Shown here: piece after piece, positions 23,235-30,922 of the stretch
Position numbering within the stretch: position 1 is the first letter of the stretch
Layout of the letters: the number at the start of each line of letters is the position of its first letter
Assembly (NCBI GenBank): GCA_012841405.1
Contig: DUUT01000005.1
Location: forward strand, 1 to 37,060
Direction: 5' to 3'
DNA from: Chloroflexota bacterium
GTDB taxonomy: Bacteria > Chloroflexota > Anaerolineae > UBA1429
Length of the DNA stretch: 37,060 nucleotides
Notes under the pieces: model-generated
Databases searched by the model: none
Told to the model about the DNA's origin: nothing
The model's input: the letters and a program-made list of their open reading frames with translations, nothing else
Program-made: the position numbers and the translations under genes

Positions 23235-23270
23235 AAACAAAAAGGGCCATGGCTAGTAAGCCATGGCCCT
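23235..23270 (-). terminator. Rho-independent terminator of the tRNA-Asp gene
   Basis: A perfect 12-bp stem (23243-23254 with 23259-23270) around a 4-nt loop, followed on the minus strand by TTTTTGTTT. It lies 3 nt after the CCA end of the tRNA. Confidence 0.95.
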
Positions 23271-23273
23271 CTG

Positions 23274-23350
23274 TGGCGGAAGCGACGGGATTCGAACCCG
23301 CGATCTCTGCCTTGACAGGGCAGCATGTTAGGCCACTACACCACGCCTCC
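23274..23350 (-). tRNA. tRNA-Asp (anticodon GUC)
   Basis: A 77-nt cloverleaf with encoded CCA (23274-23276). The acceptor stem GGAGGCG pairs with CGCTTCC. The anticodon stem-loop is CTGCC-CTGTCAA-GGCAG with anticodon GTC. The T arm is GCGGGTTCGAATCCCGT-like and the discriminator base is G, as expected for Asp. It is a single-gene unit with its own promoter and terminator. Confidence 0.97.
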
Positions 23351-23362
23351 GCAACGAGGCCC

Positions 23363-23391
23363 ATGATACCACATTTCGCGCCTTCCGCCAA
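23363..23391 (-). promoter_or_regulatory. Promoter of tRNA-Asp
   Basis: On the minus strand TTGGCG (23391-23386), 17 nt, TATCAT (23368-23363) with an upstream TGg, an extended -10. Transcription should begin about 6 nt before the mature 5' end. The -35 is identical to that of the GH2 promoter. Confidence 0.87.
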
Positions 23392-23446
23392 ATCGCCGAA
23401 ACGCCCCGCAGGCGATTCACGTGGCGCGGCTCAGCACCGTGGGCCA

Positions 23447-24376
23447 TCACTCGGTCAACCGGATGTCCAGCCCGCACACCGCGGCCCGGTCGATGGTCAC
23501 TTGGCCCGCCACCACGCCACCGAGCATCTGCGCCTCGCGCAGCCATGCCTCGGCGCGAGCAAGGGAGCGCGTCCGCAGGACGATGGCCAGCAAGGTGTCC
23601 TCATCGTGGGGCACAATCCGCAACCCCGGGCCCGACGCAGGCTGCCAGTACCCGCGATCCACGGGCAGCAAGGGGGCGAGGAGATTCTGCCAGCGCTGGC
23701 GCACCCGCTCCGGATGCACCGCCCCCACGATCACTTCGGCCAAGCCCACGAGCTCTAGCGGCCCACCGCGCCGTTCAGAGAAGACAGCCTGCTGCTCCGC
23801 CAGTGCCTCCACGAGCTCTGGGGCATAGTCCCTCATGTACACCGCAAAGCGCCCCGTATCGGACCACGCCAGGCTTGCCCAGTAGCTACGGAACGTTATG
23901 CGGCTCAGGGCAGCAAGCGCGCGCCCGATGGGCGTGCCCTGTGTCCACCATCGGCTGCGCAGTAGGATGCTGCCGCCCTCCCCCGCCAACCCGCCCAGCA
24001 GAACGTTGGTCCACCGAACGCTCCGCGTCCCGTCGGCGTGCTCCCCGAAATGAGGCACGGGCAGACTATGGGGGATGCCACGCATGACCAGCTCTCTCAG
24101 GCTGGCGTCCAACCCGATGGGCAGGAGAGCGATCCCCAACAGGTGGGCGTTTCGCGCCACGCGCCTCCGTCGTCTATCGATGTGCGCGATCTCGGCGATC
24201 TCGAGGCAGGCGTTGCCGACGCAGATGCCTCCGCTGGTGTACCAGTCGCCTCTCTGGATCGGCCACGCCACGGGGAGATCCAGCGGGCCGGTGAACAGCG
24301 AAAACAGGGGTTCCGGATCCTCAACCTGGATGACGACGTGGTCGACGCATTTGACGATCGCAGCCAGAGCAGACAT
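23447..24376 (-). CDS. Glyoxalase/VOC-like domain protein
   Basis: A 309-aa cytoplasmic protein that starts with a vicinal-oxygen-chelate type unit (VKCVDHVVIQVEDPEPLFSLF, then CLEIAEI). A second, more diverged half (about 175-305) has a similar beta-strand pattern, such as LRIVPHDEDTLLAIVLRTRSLARAEAWL. VOC proteins bind a metal and act on small carbonyl or aromatic substrates; the metal ligands here are not certain and the substrate is unknown. ATG 24376 is used with AGGAAC upstream. It lies 44 nt behind the acyltransferase gene on the same strand, so the two are probably in one transcript. Confidence 0.75.
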   Translation of the reverse strand: MSALAAIVKCVDHVVIQVEDPEPLFSLFTGPLDLPVAWPIQRGDWYTSGGICVGNACLEIAEIAHIDRRRRRVARNAHLLGIALLPIGLDASLRELVMRGIPHSLPVPHFGEHADGTRSVRWTNVLLGGLAGEGGSILLRSRWWTQGTPIGRALAALSRITFRSYWASLAWSDTGRFAVYMRDYAPELVEALAEQQAVFSERRGGPLELVGLAEVIVGAVHPERVRQRWQNLLAPLLPVDRGYWQPASGPGLRIVPHDEDTLLAIVLRTRSLARAEAWLREAQMLGGVVAGQVTIDRAAVCGLDIRLTE

Positions 24377-24420
24377 GACGAGCGTTCCTGATTGACACTT
24401 GGCAGCAATGGGGCGGTGCG

Positions 24421-25161
24421 CTAGATCTCGGGCGCATCGTCCCAGGGATAGACCTCGGCCGCGCGAGCTGCCTCACGCACAGCGGGATCAGGGGAATAGC
24501 GCCCCCGTTTTTCGGCGGGCAAGAGCTCGGCAATGCGCGACATGATCTCATGCCCGATGCGTTCGAGCTGCTCCCGACGCTCGCGACCACGACCCGTGGC
24601 GTGGAACGGGCCGAATGGGCGCCCAATGCGCACGGTGACGCGCGCCCGCCGCCCACGCAGCAGCCGCGGCAGCACATTCGGCACCCCATCGAACCCCATC
24701 GGCAGGATCCGTGCCCCGGTCCGTGCCGCCAGGAACGCGACCCCAGGGCGTGCGGGCCGCAGCACAGTGGCCCAGCTCCCTGCCTCGGGGTAGATGCCCA
24801 GAATGCCTCCCTGAGCGAGCACGGCCTCTCCGGCGCGCAACGCCTCCCTCGACACTGCGCCGCGATGGACGGCGTAATAGCCCCACACCTTGGGGATAAA
24901 GGTCGCCACCGCAGGGGCATTGGGCATACGGAACCCACCGACGAACTCGAGCGGCCACGGCGCCACCCGCACCATCAGCGCCGGATCAATGAAAGAAAAG
25001 TGGTTAGCGACCACCAACAGCGGCCCCTGCTTGGGCAGGTTCTCACGCCCGATCACTTCCAGGTCGGTAAGCAAACCAAAGGCGGCCCAGGCAAAGCGCT
25101 GCAGCGCCCACCGTATGGCGCGACGACGAGGATAGGCATAGCGGGCGACAGCTGTGACCAT
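24421..25161 (-). CDS. 1-acyl-sn-glycerol-3-phosphate acyltransferase-like (PlsC family)
   Basis: A 246-aa membrane-associated acyltransferase of phospholipid synthesis, or a related acyl transfer. The catalytic H-x4-D is H54/D59 in NHFSFIDP. The second conserved block is GIYPEAGS (E126), with the third near ILPMGFDGVP. The N-terminal hydrophobic stretch (about 16-32) likely binds the membrane. ATG 25161 is chosen because a GAGGGAG site is 5 nt upstream; the longer frame to 25212 has none. It sits between an MFS transporter gene and a VOC gene on the same strand. Acyl acceptor specificity cannot be read from sequence. Confidence 0.88.
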   Translation of the reverse strand: MVTAVARYAYPRRRAIRWALQRFAWAAFGLLTDLEVIGRENLPKQGPLLVVANHFSFIDPALMVRVAPWPLEFVGGFRMPNAPAVATFIPKVWGYYAVHRGAVSREALRAGEAVLAQGGILGIYPEAGSWATVLRPARPGVAFLAARTGARILPMGFDGVPNVLPRLLRGRRARVTVRIGRPFGPFHATGRGRERREQLERIGHEIMSRIAELLPAEKRGRYSPDPAVREAARAAEVYPWDDAPEI

Positions 25162-25237
25162 CTCTACTCCCTCAGCCCACCGACGATGTTGCCCTCGCTC
25201 CGACGGGAACACCGCCAGTCGTAGTCGACTCTGCCGC

Positions 25238-25306
25238 GCGCGACAACGCTGCCGGCGTTGCGCGCTGCGCTAGCCGCCTGTTCGCGAACAACCTGTTCGC
25301 GGCTAG
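25238..25306. repeat. Paired hairpins and direct repeats between MFS and acyltransferase genes
   Basis: 25238-25265 is an 11-bp stem with one bulged A and a 5-nt loop (GCGCG-CAACGC with GCGTTG-CGCGC). 25270-25277 and 25299-25306 form CTAGCCGC/GCGGCTAG. Inside lie two direct copies of CCTGTTCGCG (25277-25286, 25292-25301) and the palindrome TTCGCGAA. The second structure overlaps the stop of the MFS gene. It may weaken transcription between the two genes. Confidence 0.6.
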
Positions 25307-26637
25307 TCTCCGGGTACCGGCGCCAGTGCTCGTACCGTGGCACGCGCCCGCGCCTCGTTCATCGTCCATAGCAACACAAGGCCCGCCACGAGGAACAGGC
25401 CGATGGTCAAGATCGCGAGGCGCTGCCCCCCCTGCTCTGCCAGGAGAGGCGCCATCCCCTGCGCCATATGGGCCCGCGCCGCCTCAGCGGCCACCCACCC
25501 GTACACCGCCGGCCCCACGAAGGACGAGGTGCGCCCGGCCACGGCAAACAGCCCGTAGAATTGGGCAGACTGCCGTGGTGGCGTGATGACCCCCACCATC
25601 GTACGGCTCACCGACTGGATGCCTGCCATGGCGAACCCCGCCACCGCACCGATGATAAAGAACTCGAGCACCGTCCGGCTCAAGTACATCCAGACCACGA
25701 CGGCCACGAGCAGGAGAATCGAGAAGCTCAGCGACCGCTTACAGTCCGTCGCATCGGCCACCGCCCCAAAGGCCCAGGCGCCAGCGACATTCGTCACCTG
25801 CACAATGATCACAAAGATGATGAGCTGCTGCTGGTTCAGGCCAAAGAGCACCGCGCCGATGATGGCGGCAAAATCCAGCGCCATGATGACGCCGTCATTG
25901 TACACCAGGAATGCCCCCAGGAACTTGACGAGTTCCTGGTACTGGCGCGCTGACCGAACCGTACGCCAGAGGCGGCGAAATCCAACCCAGAGATAGGTCT
26001 CCCCCCGCGGGAGGGGCTGGGGCCTGCCGCGCTCGGGCAGCCACAGGAAAATCGGGATCGAAAACACGGCGTAAAAGGCCGCGGTGATGAGCAGGGAGAG
26101 GCGAATGATCGCCGTGCCACCCACCAGGGAAATCAGCGGCAAGATGAGGACGAGGCACACGATGCCGCCCGCCGAGCCGATGGCCCAGCCATTGCCCGAG
26201 ATGCGCCCCATCTCCTCGGGCGCCGCAATCTCGGGGAGCAGACCGTTGTAGAACACCTGGGCGCTGCGGTAGCCAATCTCTGCCAGGACGAAAAAGATCA
26301 TCCCCTTCCAGACGTCACCCTCGCCCACGAAAAAGAGCGCGCCTGTGAAGGCACACGAGATGACGGTAAAGAGCAAGAGGAAGCGCTTCTTGGACGCCGA
26401 ATAGTCCGCAATGGCGCCCAACACCGGCGAGATCACGGCCACCACCAGCATGGCGATGCCCACCGACAGCCCCCACAGCCGTGAGCCCTCGGCGCCGCCT
26501 ACGACTTTGCCCTGAAAGTAGGCCGAGTAGACGGCCAACAACACCACCGCCGCGTATGCCGAGTTGCCAAAATCGTACAGGTACCACGCCCAGCGCTGCC
26601 GCCGCGTCACCATACCTCGGATCGCCGTCTCCGCCAT
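25303..26637 (-). CDS. MFS transporter, UMF1/Atg22-like
   Basis: A 444-aa inner-membrane protein with about 12 helices. It has the UMF1/Atg22-type start WAWYLYDFGNSAYAAVVLLAVYSAYF and the helix 2-3 loop GAIADYSASKKRFLL, a variant of the MFS DxxGRR-like loop. A second such loop is GAVADATDCKRS. The fold and loop suit proton-coupled or facilitative transport; this subfamily has no settled bacterial substrate. ATG 26637 has AAAGGAG 6 nt upstream. It is first in a minus-strand group with the acyltransferase and VOC genes, behind a promoter about 200 nt upstream. Confidence 0.9.
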   Translation of the reverse strand: MAETAIRGMVTRRQRWAWYLYDFGNSAYAAVVLLAVYSAYFQGKVVGGAEGSRLWGLSVGIAMLVVAVISPVLGAIADYSASKKRFLLLFTVISCAFTGALFFVGEGDVWKGMIFFVLAEIGYRSAQVFYNGLLPEIAAPEEMGRISGNGWAIGSAGGIVCLVLILPLISLVGGTAIIRLSLLITAAFYAVFSIPIFLWLPERGRPQPLPRGETYLWVGFRRLWRTVRSARQYQELVKFLGAFLVYNDGVIMALDFAAIIGAVLFGLNQQQLIIFVIIVQVTNVAGAWAFGAVADATDCKRSLSFSILLLVAVVVWMYLSRTVLEFFIIGAVAGFAMAGIQSVSRTMVGVITPPRQSAQFYGLFAVAGRTSSFVGPAVYGWVAAEAARAHMAQGMAPLLAEQGGQRLAILTIGLFLVAGLVLLWTMNEARARATVRALAPVPGD

Positions 26638-26845
26638 AGGGTCTCCTTTGGTGTCGGCCTGGACCGCACCGCGACCGACGCACGTTCGGGGCGGGACGTA
26701 TCTGTGGGCCCTGGCTCATTGTCGAATGCCGTGTATCGAATCACATCGCCGCCGGCAATAGAGGCACCCACTCTGAGGTATGTACCCCCTCACCAAGGGC
26801 CGCACGATGCAGTGACGGACAGACATCGCGACGAACGTCGCTCGG

Positions 26846-26874
26846 AGTGTATCACGAGTCGGCATGCGGGGCAA
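26846..26874 (-). promoter_or_regulatory. Promoter of the MFS transporter gene
   Basis: On the minus strand TTGCCC (26874-26869), 17 nt, TACACT (26851-26846), preceded by TGa (extended -10). It predicts a leader of about 200 nt. Confidence 0.65.
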
Positions 26875-26930
26875 CTGGCGCCCGGAACGGGGGGAGCAGC
26901 ATCGCCATTAGCCTCACCCCGCGGAGGCGC

Positions 26931-26960
26931 TTGCCGTTATCGGAGAGGGGATGCTAGAAT
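26931..26960 (+). promoter_or_regulatory. Promoter of the FAD oxidoreductase gene
   Basis: TTGCCG (26931-26936), 18 nt, TAGAAT (26955-26960) with TGc in front (extended -10). The RNA start near 26967 is 45 nt before ATG 27012. Confidence 0.72.
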
Positions 26961-27011
26961 GCCGCCAGGGCTGCACCCGGTAGCCCCGACGTCGCCCAGG
27001 AGGATGTGACC

Positions 27012-28295
27012 ATGGCAACCGTACGAGAGTCGGCTCGGGATATCCCCATCGTCCGCGAGGTGGATGTCGTCGTGGCGGGAGGTGGACCGGCGGGATTCGC
27101 CGCGGCCACCGCGGCGGCGCGCCTCGGCGCGCGCGTGGTGCTCGTCGAGCGCTATGGCTGCCTGGGCGGCCTGGCAACGGGTGGCATGGTGCTCTACATG
27201 GATGGCCTGTTCAACAAGGCGGGCGAGCGCGTGATGGGCGACATCCCTTGGGAGGCGATGGAGCGGCTGCGCGCCATGAACGGCCTCGGCCTCGACGCGC
27301 CGACGCGTATTCACGTCGATTCGGAGCTGCTCAAGGTGGTGGCCGACGCCCTGTGCACCGAGGCGGGCGCCGAGCTGCGGCTCCACTCCTGGGTCGCCAA
27401 CACCTGGGTCGAGGACGACACCGTGCAGGGCGTCATCGTCGAGACCAAGGCGGGGCGTCAGGCGATCCGCGCCAAGGTCTGCATCGACGCCACCGGCGAC
27501 GGCGATGTGGCCGCCCTGGCGGGCGCCACCTTTGAGACGGGGCGCCAGCGCATCGGCCTCAACCTCAAGATGGGCGGCATCGATCGCGACCGCTTCCTGG
27601 CATTCGAGCGCGACCACCCCGAGCAGGCCCGCGCGCTCCGGGCACGGGTGCGCGAGATGGGCGGCTTTCCCCTACGGCCCAACACGACGCCCGATAGTGA
27701 CGCCGGTGTGTACTGGATCAACATCCTGGGGCTGGCCGACCGGGCCGGCGGAGGAAAGGACGAGGGCTCGGTGCACGACATCTTTGATGGCGCCCTCGAC
27801 GCCCTGAGCGTAGAGGACCTCACCTTTGCCGAGGTGACGCTGCGCAAGGGGTTGGTGGCGACCATCGACCTGTACCGTCAGTCCGTCCCCGGCTTTGAGA
27901 ACGCGCACCTGCTGGCGTTTGCCTCACAGCTCGGCGTGCGTGACAGCCGGCGTATCACCGGCCTCCACAAGCTGAGCCGCGAGGATATGCTCTCGCAGCG
28001 CCGCTTCGACGACGCCATCGGCACCTCAGGCCTCAGTTTTTCCAATGTGGGCCAGTACTGGATCCCCTATGGCAGCCTCGTTCCGGAGCGGCTCGACGGC
28101 CTGCTGCTGGCCGGGCGTTGCATCTGCGCCGACGGGTGGGCGCAGCAGGCGATCCGCCTGATCCCACCGGCCATGGTGACCGGCCAGGCAGCCGGTACGG
28201 CCGCAGCCATGGCGGCGCGCCTGGGCATCGCCCCCCGAAACCTCGAACCCGCCGCCCTGCGGCGCCAGCTCGCCGATGACGGCGTCATGTTGTGA
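27012..28295 (+). CDS. FAD-dependent oxidoreductase (PF12831-type)
   Basis: A 427-aa flavoprotein. The Rossmann motif GGGPAG (23-28) with E46 at the end of strand two binds FAD. ERYGCLGGLATGGM and IDATGDGDVAALAGA are typical of the FAD_oxidored family. The C-terminal LLLAGRCICADGWAQQAIRL...GQAAGTAAAMAA closes the FAD site. Members are often next to sugar or sugar-acid catabolic genes; the substrate is unknown. ATG 27012 is chosen because AGGAGG lies 8 nt upstream; the GTG at 27006 is too close to it. It is followed after 61 nt by a sulfatase gene, and a 40-bp palindrome covers its stop codon. Confidence 0.9.
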   Translation: MATVRESARDIPIVREVDVVVAGGGPAGFAAATAAARLGARVVLVERYGCLGGLATGGMVLYMDGLFNKAGERVMGDIPWEAMERLRAMNGLGLDAPTRIHVDSELLKVVADALCTEAGAELRLHSWVANTWVEDDTVQGVIVETKAGRQAIRAKVCIDATGDGDVAALAGATFETGRQRIGLNLKMGGIDRDRFLAFERDHPEQARALRARVREMGGFPLRPNTTPDSDAGVYWINILGLADRAGGGKDEGSVHDIFDGALDALSVEDLTFAEVTLRKGLVATIDLYRQSVPGFENAHLLAFASQLGVRDSRRITGLHKLSREDMLSQRRFDDAIGTSGLSFSNVGQYWIPYGSLVPERLDGLLLAGRCICADGWAQQAIRLIPPAMVTGQAAGTAAAMAARLGIAPRNLEPAALRRQLADDGVML

Positions 28296-28317
28296 CGCGT
28301 CACAAGATGACGCTGTC
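28278..28317. repeat. 40-bp near-perfect palindrome over the FAD-oxidoreductase stop codon
   Basis: Two 20-nt halves (28278-28297 and 28298-28317) match as inverted repeats at 18 of 20 positions, including a perfect central GTGACGCGTCAC. The sequence GCTTTGGCCTTTT follows. It may act as a transcription terminator, a binding site for a dimeric regulator ahead of the sulfatase gene, or both. Confidence 0.85.
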
Positions 28318-28356
28318 GCTTTGGCCTTTTACTGTCACGCATGAGGGAGACACATC

Positions 28357-29811
28357 GTGAGTGGGTCAGGATCGACCATGCCCGACGAGCGCCCCAACAT
28401 CCTGTGGATCTGCACCGACCAGCAGCGCTGGGACACCATCCGCGCGCTGGGGAACGCGCACATCCGTACACCGCATCTCGATCGGCTCTGCGCCGAGGGG
28501 GTGGCCTTTAGCCGCGCCTACTGCCAAAGCCCCATCTGCACGCCCAGTCGGGCCTCCTTCCTGACGGGGCAGTATCCCAGCACGCTACACGTCACCCGCA
28601 ATGGCAATGACTATTACCCCAGCGACACGGGCCTGATCACCCGTACCCTGGCTGATGAAGGCTATGACTGTGGCCTCGTGGGCAAGCTGCACCTCTCGGC
28701 GGCCGAGGGGCGCGTCGAGGTGCGCCCCGATGACGGCTATCGCCTCTTCCTGTGGAGCCACCATCCCGGCCCCGAGCCGTTCTGGCCGATCGAGGACCAC
28801 GCCTACCAGCGGTGGCTGCGCGACCAGGGGGTGAACTGGCGCGAGGCGTACGGCGGCGATCGCCAGCCAGGGTTCAAGATACAGACCGACTACTCGCGAG
28901 GGATCGCTGCGCGCTACCACCAGATGACGTGGTGCGCCAACGAGGCGATCGCCTTTATGAGCGAGCCACGACAAGGGCCATGGCTGATGAGCGTCAACCC
29001 CTTTGATCCGCACCCACCGATGGATCCCCCGCCCGAGTACATGGCGCGCATGGATATCGACGCCATGCCACTGCCGCTGTTTCGCCCGGAGGAGCTCGAG
29101 AGCCAGCGCGCCTATGCCGCCATCGACCACCAGACCACGACCCCGCGTTCGCCGCTGGACTATGACGCGCGCCGCATGGTAGCGGCCTACTATGCCCAGA
29201 TCGAGCTGATCGACGACCAGCTGGGGCGCATCCTCGACGCGCTGGACGAGAGCGGCCAGCGCGACAACACCATCGTCATCTTTATGAGTGATCACGGCGA
29301 GATGCTGGGCGACCACGGCCTCTTGCTCAAGGGGTGCCGTTTCTATGAGGGGGTGGTCCGCGTGCCCCTCATCATGTCGTGGCCGGGCCACTTTGCCCAG
29401 GGGCTGCGGAGCGACGCCCTGGTAGAGCTCACTGACGTGGTGCCCACGCTGCTCGAGTGCGTGGGGCTGCCGATCCCCGAGCGCGTGATGGGGCGCTCGC
29501 TGCTGCCCATCCTGACCCAGCGTGCCGATCCGAGCTCCCACCGCGATTTCGTGCGCTGTGAGTACCACGACGCCCTGGCGCTGGAGCACGCCAGCCACGC
29601 CAACATGATCGTCGATGAGCGCTACAAGCTGGTCGTCTACCATGGCCAGGACCTCGGCGAGCTGTACGACCTGCAGGAGGATCCCCACGAGTTCGAGAAC
29701 CTCTGGGACGATCCTGCCCACGCCGAGATCCGCTTCACCCTGATGAAGCGCCTTTTTGATGCCGTCATGCAGGCCACCGACCCCGGCCAACCGCGCGTGG
29801 GTCGGTTCTAG
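28357..29811 (+). CDS. Sulfatase (formylglycine-dependent, S1-type)
   Basis: A 484-aa hydrolase of sulfate esters. The signature CTPSRASFLTG (C61) is the site of formylglycine formation, and the anaerobic-type or FGE-type maturation enzyme is not in this window. Metal ligands are in WICTDQQ (D21) and SDHGEMLGDHG. No signal peptide is visible, so it is likely cytoplasmic, acting on imported sulfated sugars; choline sulfatase-like relatives share this layout. GTG 28357 has GAGGGA about 8 nt upstream. ATG 28378 is an alternative. It follows the FAD oxidoreductase and precedes an amidohydrolase, suggesting a catabolic group. Confidence 0.93.
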   Translation: MSGSGSTMPDERPNILWICTDQQRWDTIRALGNAHIRTPHLDRLCAEGVAFSRAYCQSPICTPSRASFLTGQYPSTLHVTRNGNDYYPSDTGLITRTLADEGYDCGLVGKLHLSAAEGRVEVRPDDGYRLFLWSHHPGPEPFWPIEDHAYQRWLRDQGVNWREAYGGDRQPGFKIQTDYSRGIAARYHQMTWCANEAIAFMSEPRQGPWLMSVNPFDPHPPMDPPPEYMARMDIDAMPLPLFRPEELESQRAYAAIDHQTTTPRSPLDYDARRMVAAYYAQIELIDDQLGRILDALDESGQRDNTIVIFMSDHGEMLGDHGLLLKGCRFYEGVVRVPLIMSWPGHFAQGLRSDALVELTDVVPTLLECVGLPIPERVMGRSLLPILTQRADPSSHRDFVRCEYHDALALEHASHANMIVDERYKLVVYHGQDLGELYDLQEDPHEFENLWDDPAHAEIRFTLMKRLFDAVMQATDPGQPRVGRF

Positions 29812-29831
29812 GAGGTCAGCCCCAAGTACCA

Positions 29832-29855
29832 CAGAGGACCCCAGAGGTCGCAGAG
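29832..29855 (+). repeat. Spaced CAGAG repeats after the sulfatase gene
   Basis: CAGAGG at 29832-29837 and 29842-29847 and CAGAG at 29851-29855, spaced 10 and 9 nt. This resembles CACAGAGG-type short intergenic repeats seen in many environmental bacteria. It is too short for certainty. Confidence 0.4.
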
Positions 29856-29876
29856 CACAGCACACCCGCTGACCGC

Positions 29877-29897
29877 CCCCCCGCACATCACGGGGGG
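29877..29897. terminator. GC hairpin after the sulfatase gene
   Basis: CCCCCCG (29877-29883) and CGGGGGG (29891-29897) form a 7-bp all-GC stem with a 7-nt loop. It lacks a T-run. It lies 66 nt past the sulfatase stop. Confidence 0.45.
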
Positions 29898-30046
29898 AGA
29901 TCATCAGGGCAGCGATGGAGGGGTATCGCGCCCTGGTTGGGAAAGCCACATCACACTGCGCCCAATCAGCGCACCGTTCTCTCCCGTGCCCTGTGCGCTC
30001 CCGGTGATCTCTGGCTAGACAATCATTATCTTGACGGAGGATAACC

Positions 30047-30805
30047 ATGCGAATTGATGCGGATTGCCACATCTCCTCCCGCGCTCCGGAGCAAGGGATC
30101 AGCGTGGATGAGCTGCTGCGGCGGCTCGATGCCCTCGGCGTCGACCGCGCCGTGTGCTGGCCCATGGTGTCATACACCAAGGAGATGGCCAACGACAACC
30201 GGGCGATCAACGAGGGCTACAAGGCCCATCCCGATCGCATTATTCCCTTCGGCGGCGTAAACCCCCTCACGGGGTTTGACGCGGCGCGCGATGAGCTCAA
30301 GCGCTGCATCGAGGAGTATGGCGTCAAGGGCGTCAAGCTGAATGGCGCCCGCGACGGCTACTACATCGACGACCCCAAGCTCAGCCTGCCCCTCGTGGAG
30401 ATGATCGCCGAGGCGGGCATCGTTCTGGCGTTCCACTGCGGGGCGAACGACTTTGAGAAGACGCACCCGTTTCGCATCGCCAAGATCTCGGACATGTTCC
30501 CGGATCTGAACATCATGATCGTGCACATGGGCGGCTCTGGCCAGCCCACGCTCCACGACGCCGTCATCGAGTTCGCCGCCAAGTACCCCAAGTGGTACCT
30601 CATCGACTCGGAGGCCGACTACCGCAAGGTGCTCGTCGCCCTCGACCGCCTCGGCTCCGAGCGCGTGTGCTATGGCAGCGACACCCCCTTCTGCCCCACC
30701 CGCTTCGAGTTCGGCCTGCGCCAGGTGTGGTACCAGGACCTGAGCGAGGACGACAGGGCCAAGGTGATGGGGGGGAACATGGCGCGATTGCTGGGGTTGG
30801 CGTAG
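30047..30805 (+). CDS. Amidohydrolase-2 family metal-dependent hydrolase
   Basis: A 252-aa TIM-barrel protein of the amidohydrolase-2 (decarboxylase/lactonase-like) family. Visible are DADCHIS at the start (D4, H8), VKGVKLNG, the metal-type His in LAFHCGAND and IVHMGGSG, and the Asp in CYGSDTPF near the end. These enzymes hydrolyse lactones or decarboxylate aromatic acids. The usual HxH pair at strand 1 is DxxxH here, so the metal site is partly changed. ATG 30047 has GGAGG 7 nt upstream. Its placement between a sulfatase and a glucokinase fits sugar or sugar-acid breakdown. No clear promoter of its own is seen. Confidence 0.87.
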   Translation: MRIDADCHISSRAPEQGISVDELLRRLDALGVDRAVCWPMVSYTKEMANDNRAINEGYKAHPDRIIPFGGVNPLTGFDAARDELKRCIEEYGVKGVKLNGARDGYYIDDPKLSLPLVEMIAEAGIVLAFHCGANDFEKTHPFRIAKISDMFPDLNIMIVHMGGSGQPTLHDAVIEFAAKYPKWYLIDSEADYRKVLVALDRLGSERVCYGSDTPFCPTRFEFGLRQVWYQDLSEDDRAKVMGGNMARLLGLA

Positions 30806-30826
30806 CGAGCGGTAACGCCTGCCCCA

Positions 30827-30865
30827 TGGCGGATGGCCGCGCTCGGGATGCGCGACCATCCGCCA
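30827..30865 (+). other. Long hairpin between amidohydrolase and glucokinase genes
   Basis: TGGCGGATGG (30827-30836) pairs with CCATCCGCCA (30856-30865). After one C/A mismatch an inner CGCG/CGCG extends it to 14 bp around a 9-nt loop. There is no T-run. It may be an RNA-stability or partial-termination element in the transcript. Confidence 0.6.
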
Positions 30866-30922
30866 CGCGTGAGCGGCTCACGACCAAAGACCGACGGCAC
30901 CACATGAGGAGGTCACACGGCC

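Larger units (their letters stand above)
26638..27011. other. Divergent intergenic region with two promoters
   Basis: 374 nt between the MFS start (minus) and the FAD-oxidoreductase start (plus). It contains the MFS promoter (26846-26874) and the FAD promoter (26931-26960). I see no gene in the rest; the MFS leader would be about 200 nt. Confidence 0.7.

Noticed and set aside
28585-30210. Minus-strand open frame of 541 codons opposite the sulfatase
   Set aside because: Antisense shadow of a gene with intact catalytic motifs; the composition is unlike a protein and there is no ribosome binding site.
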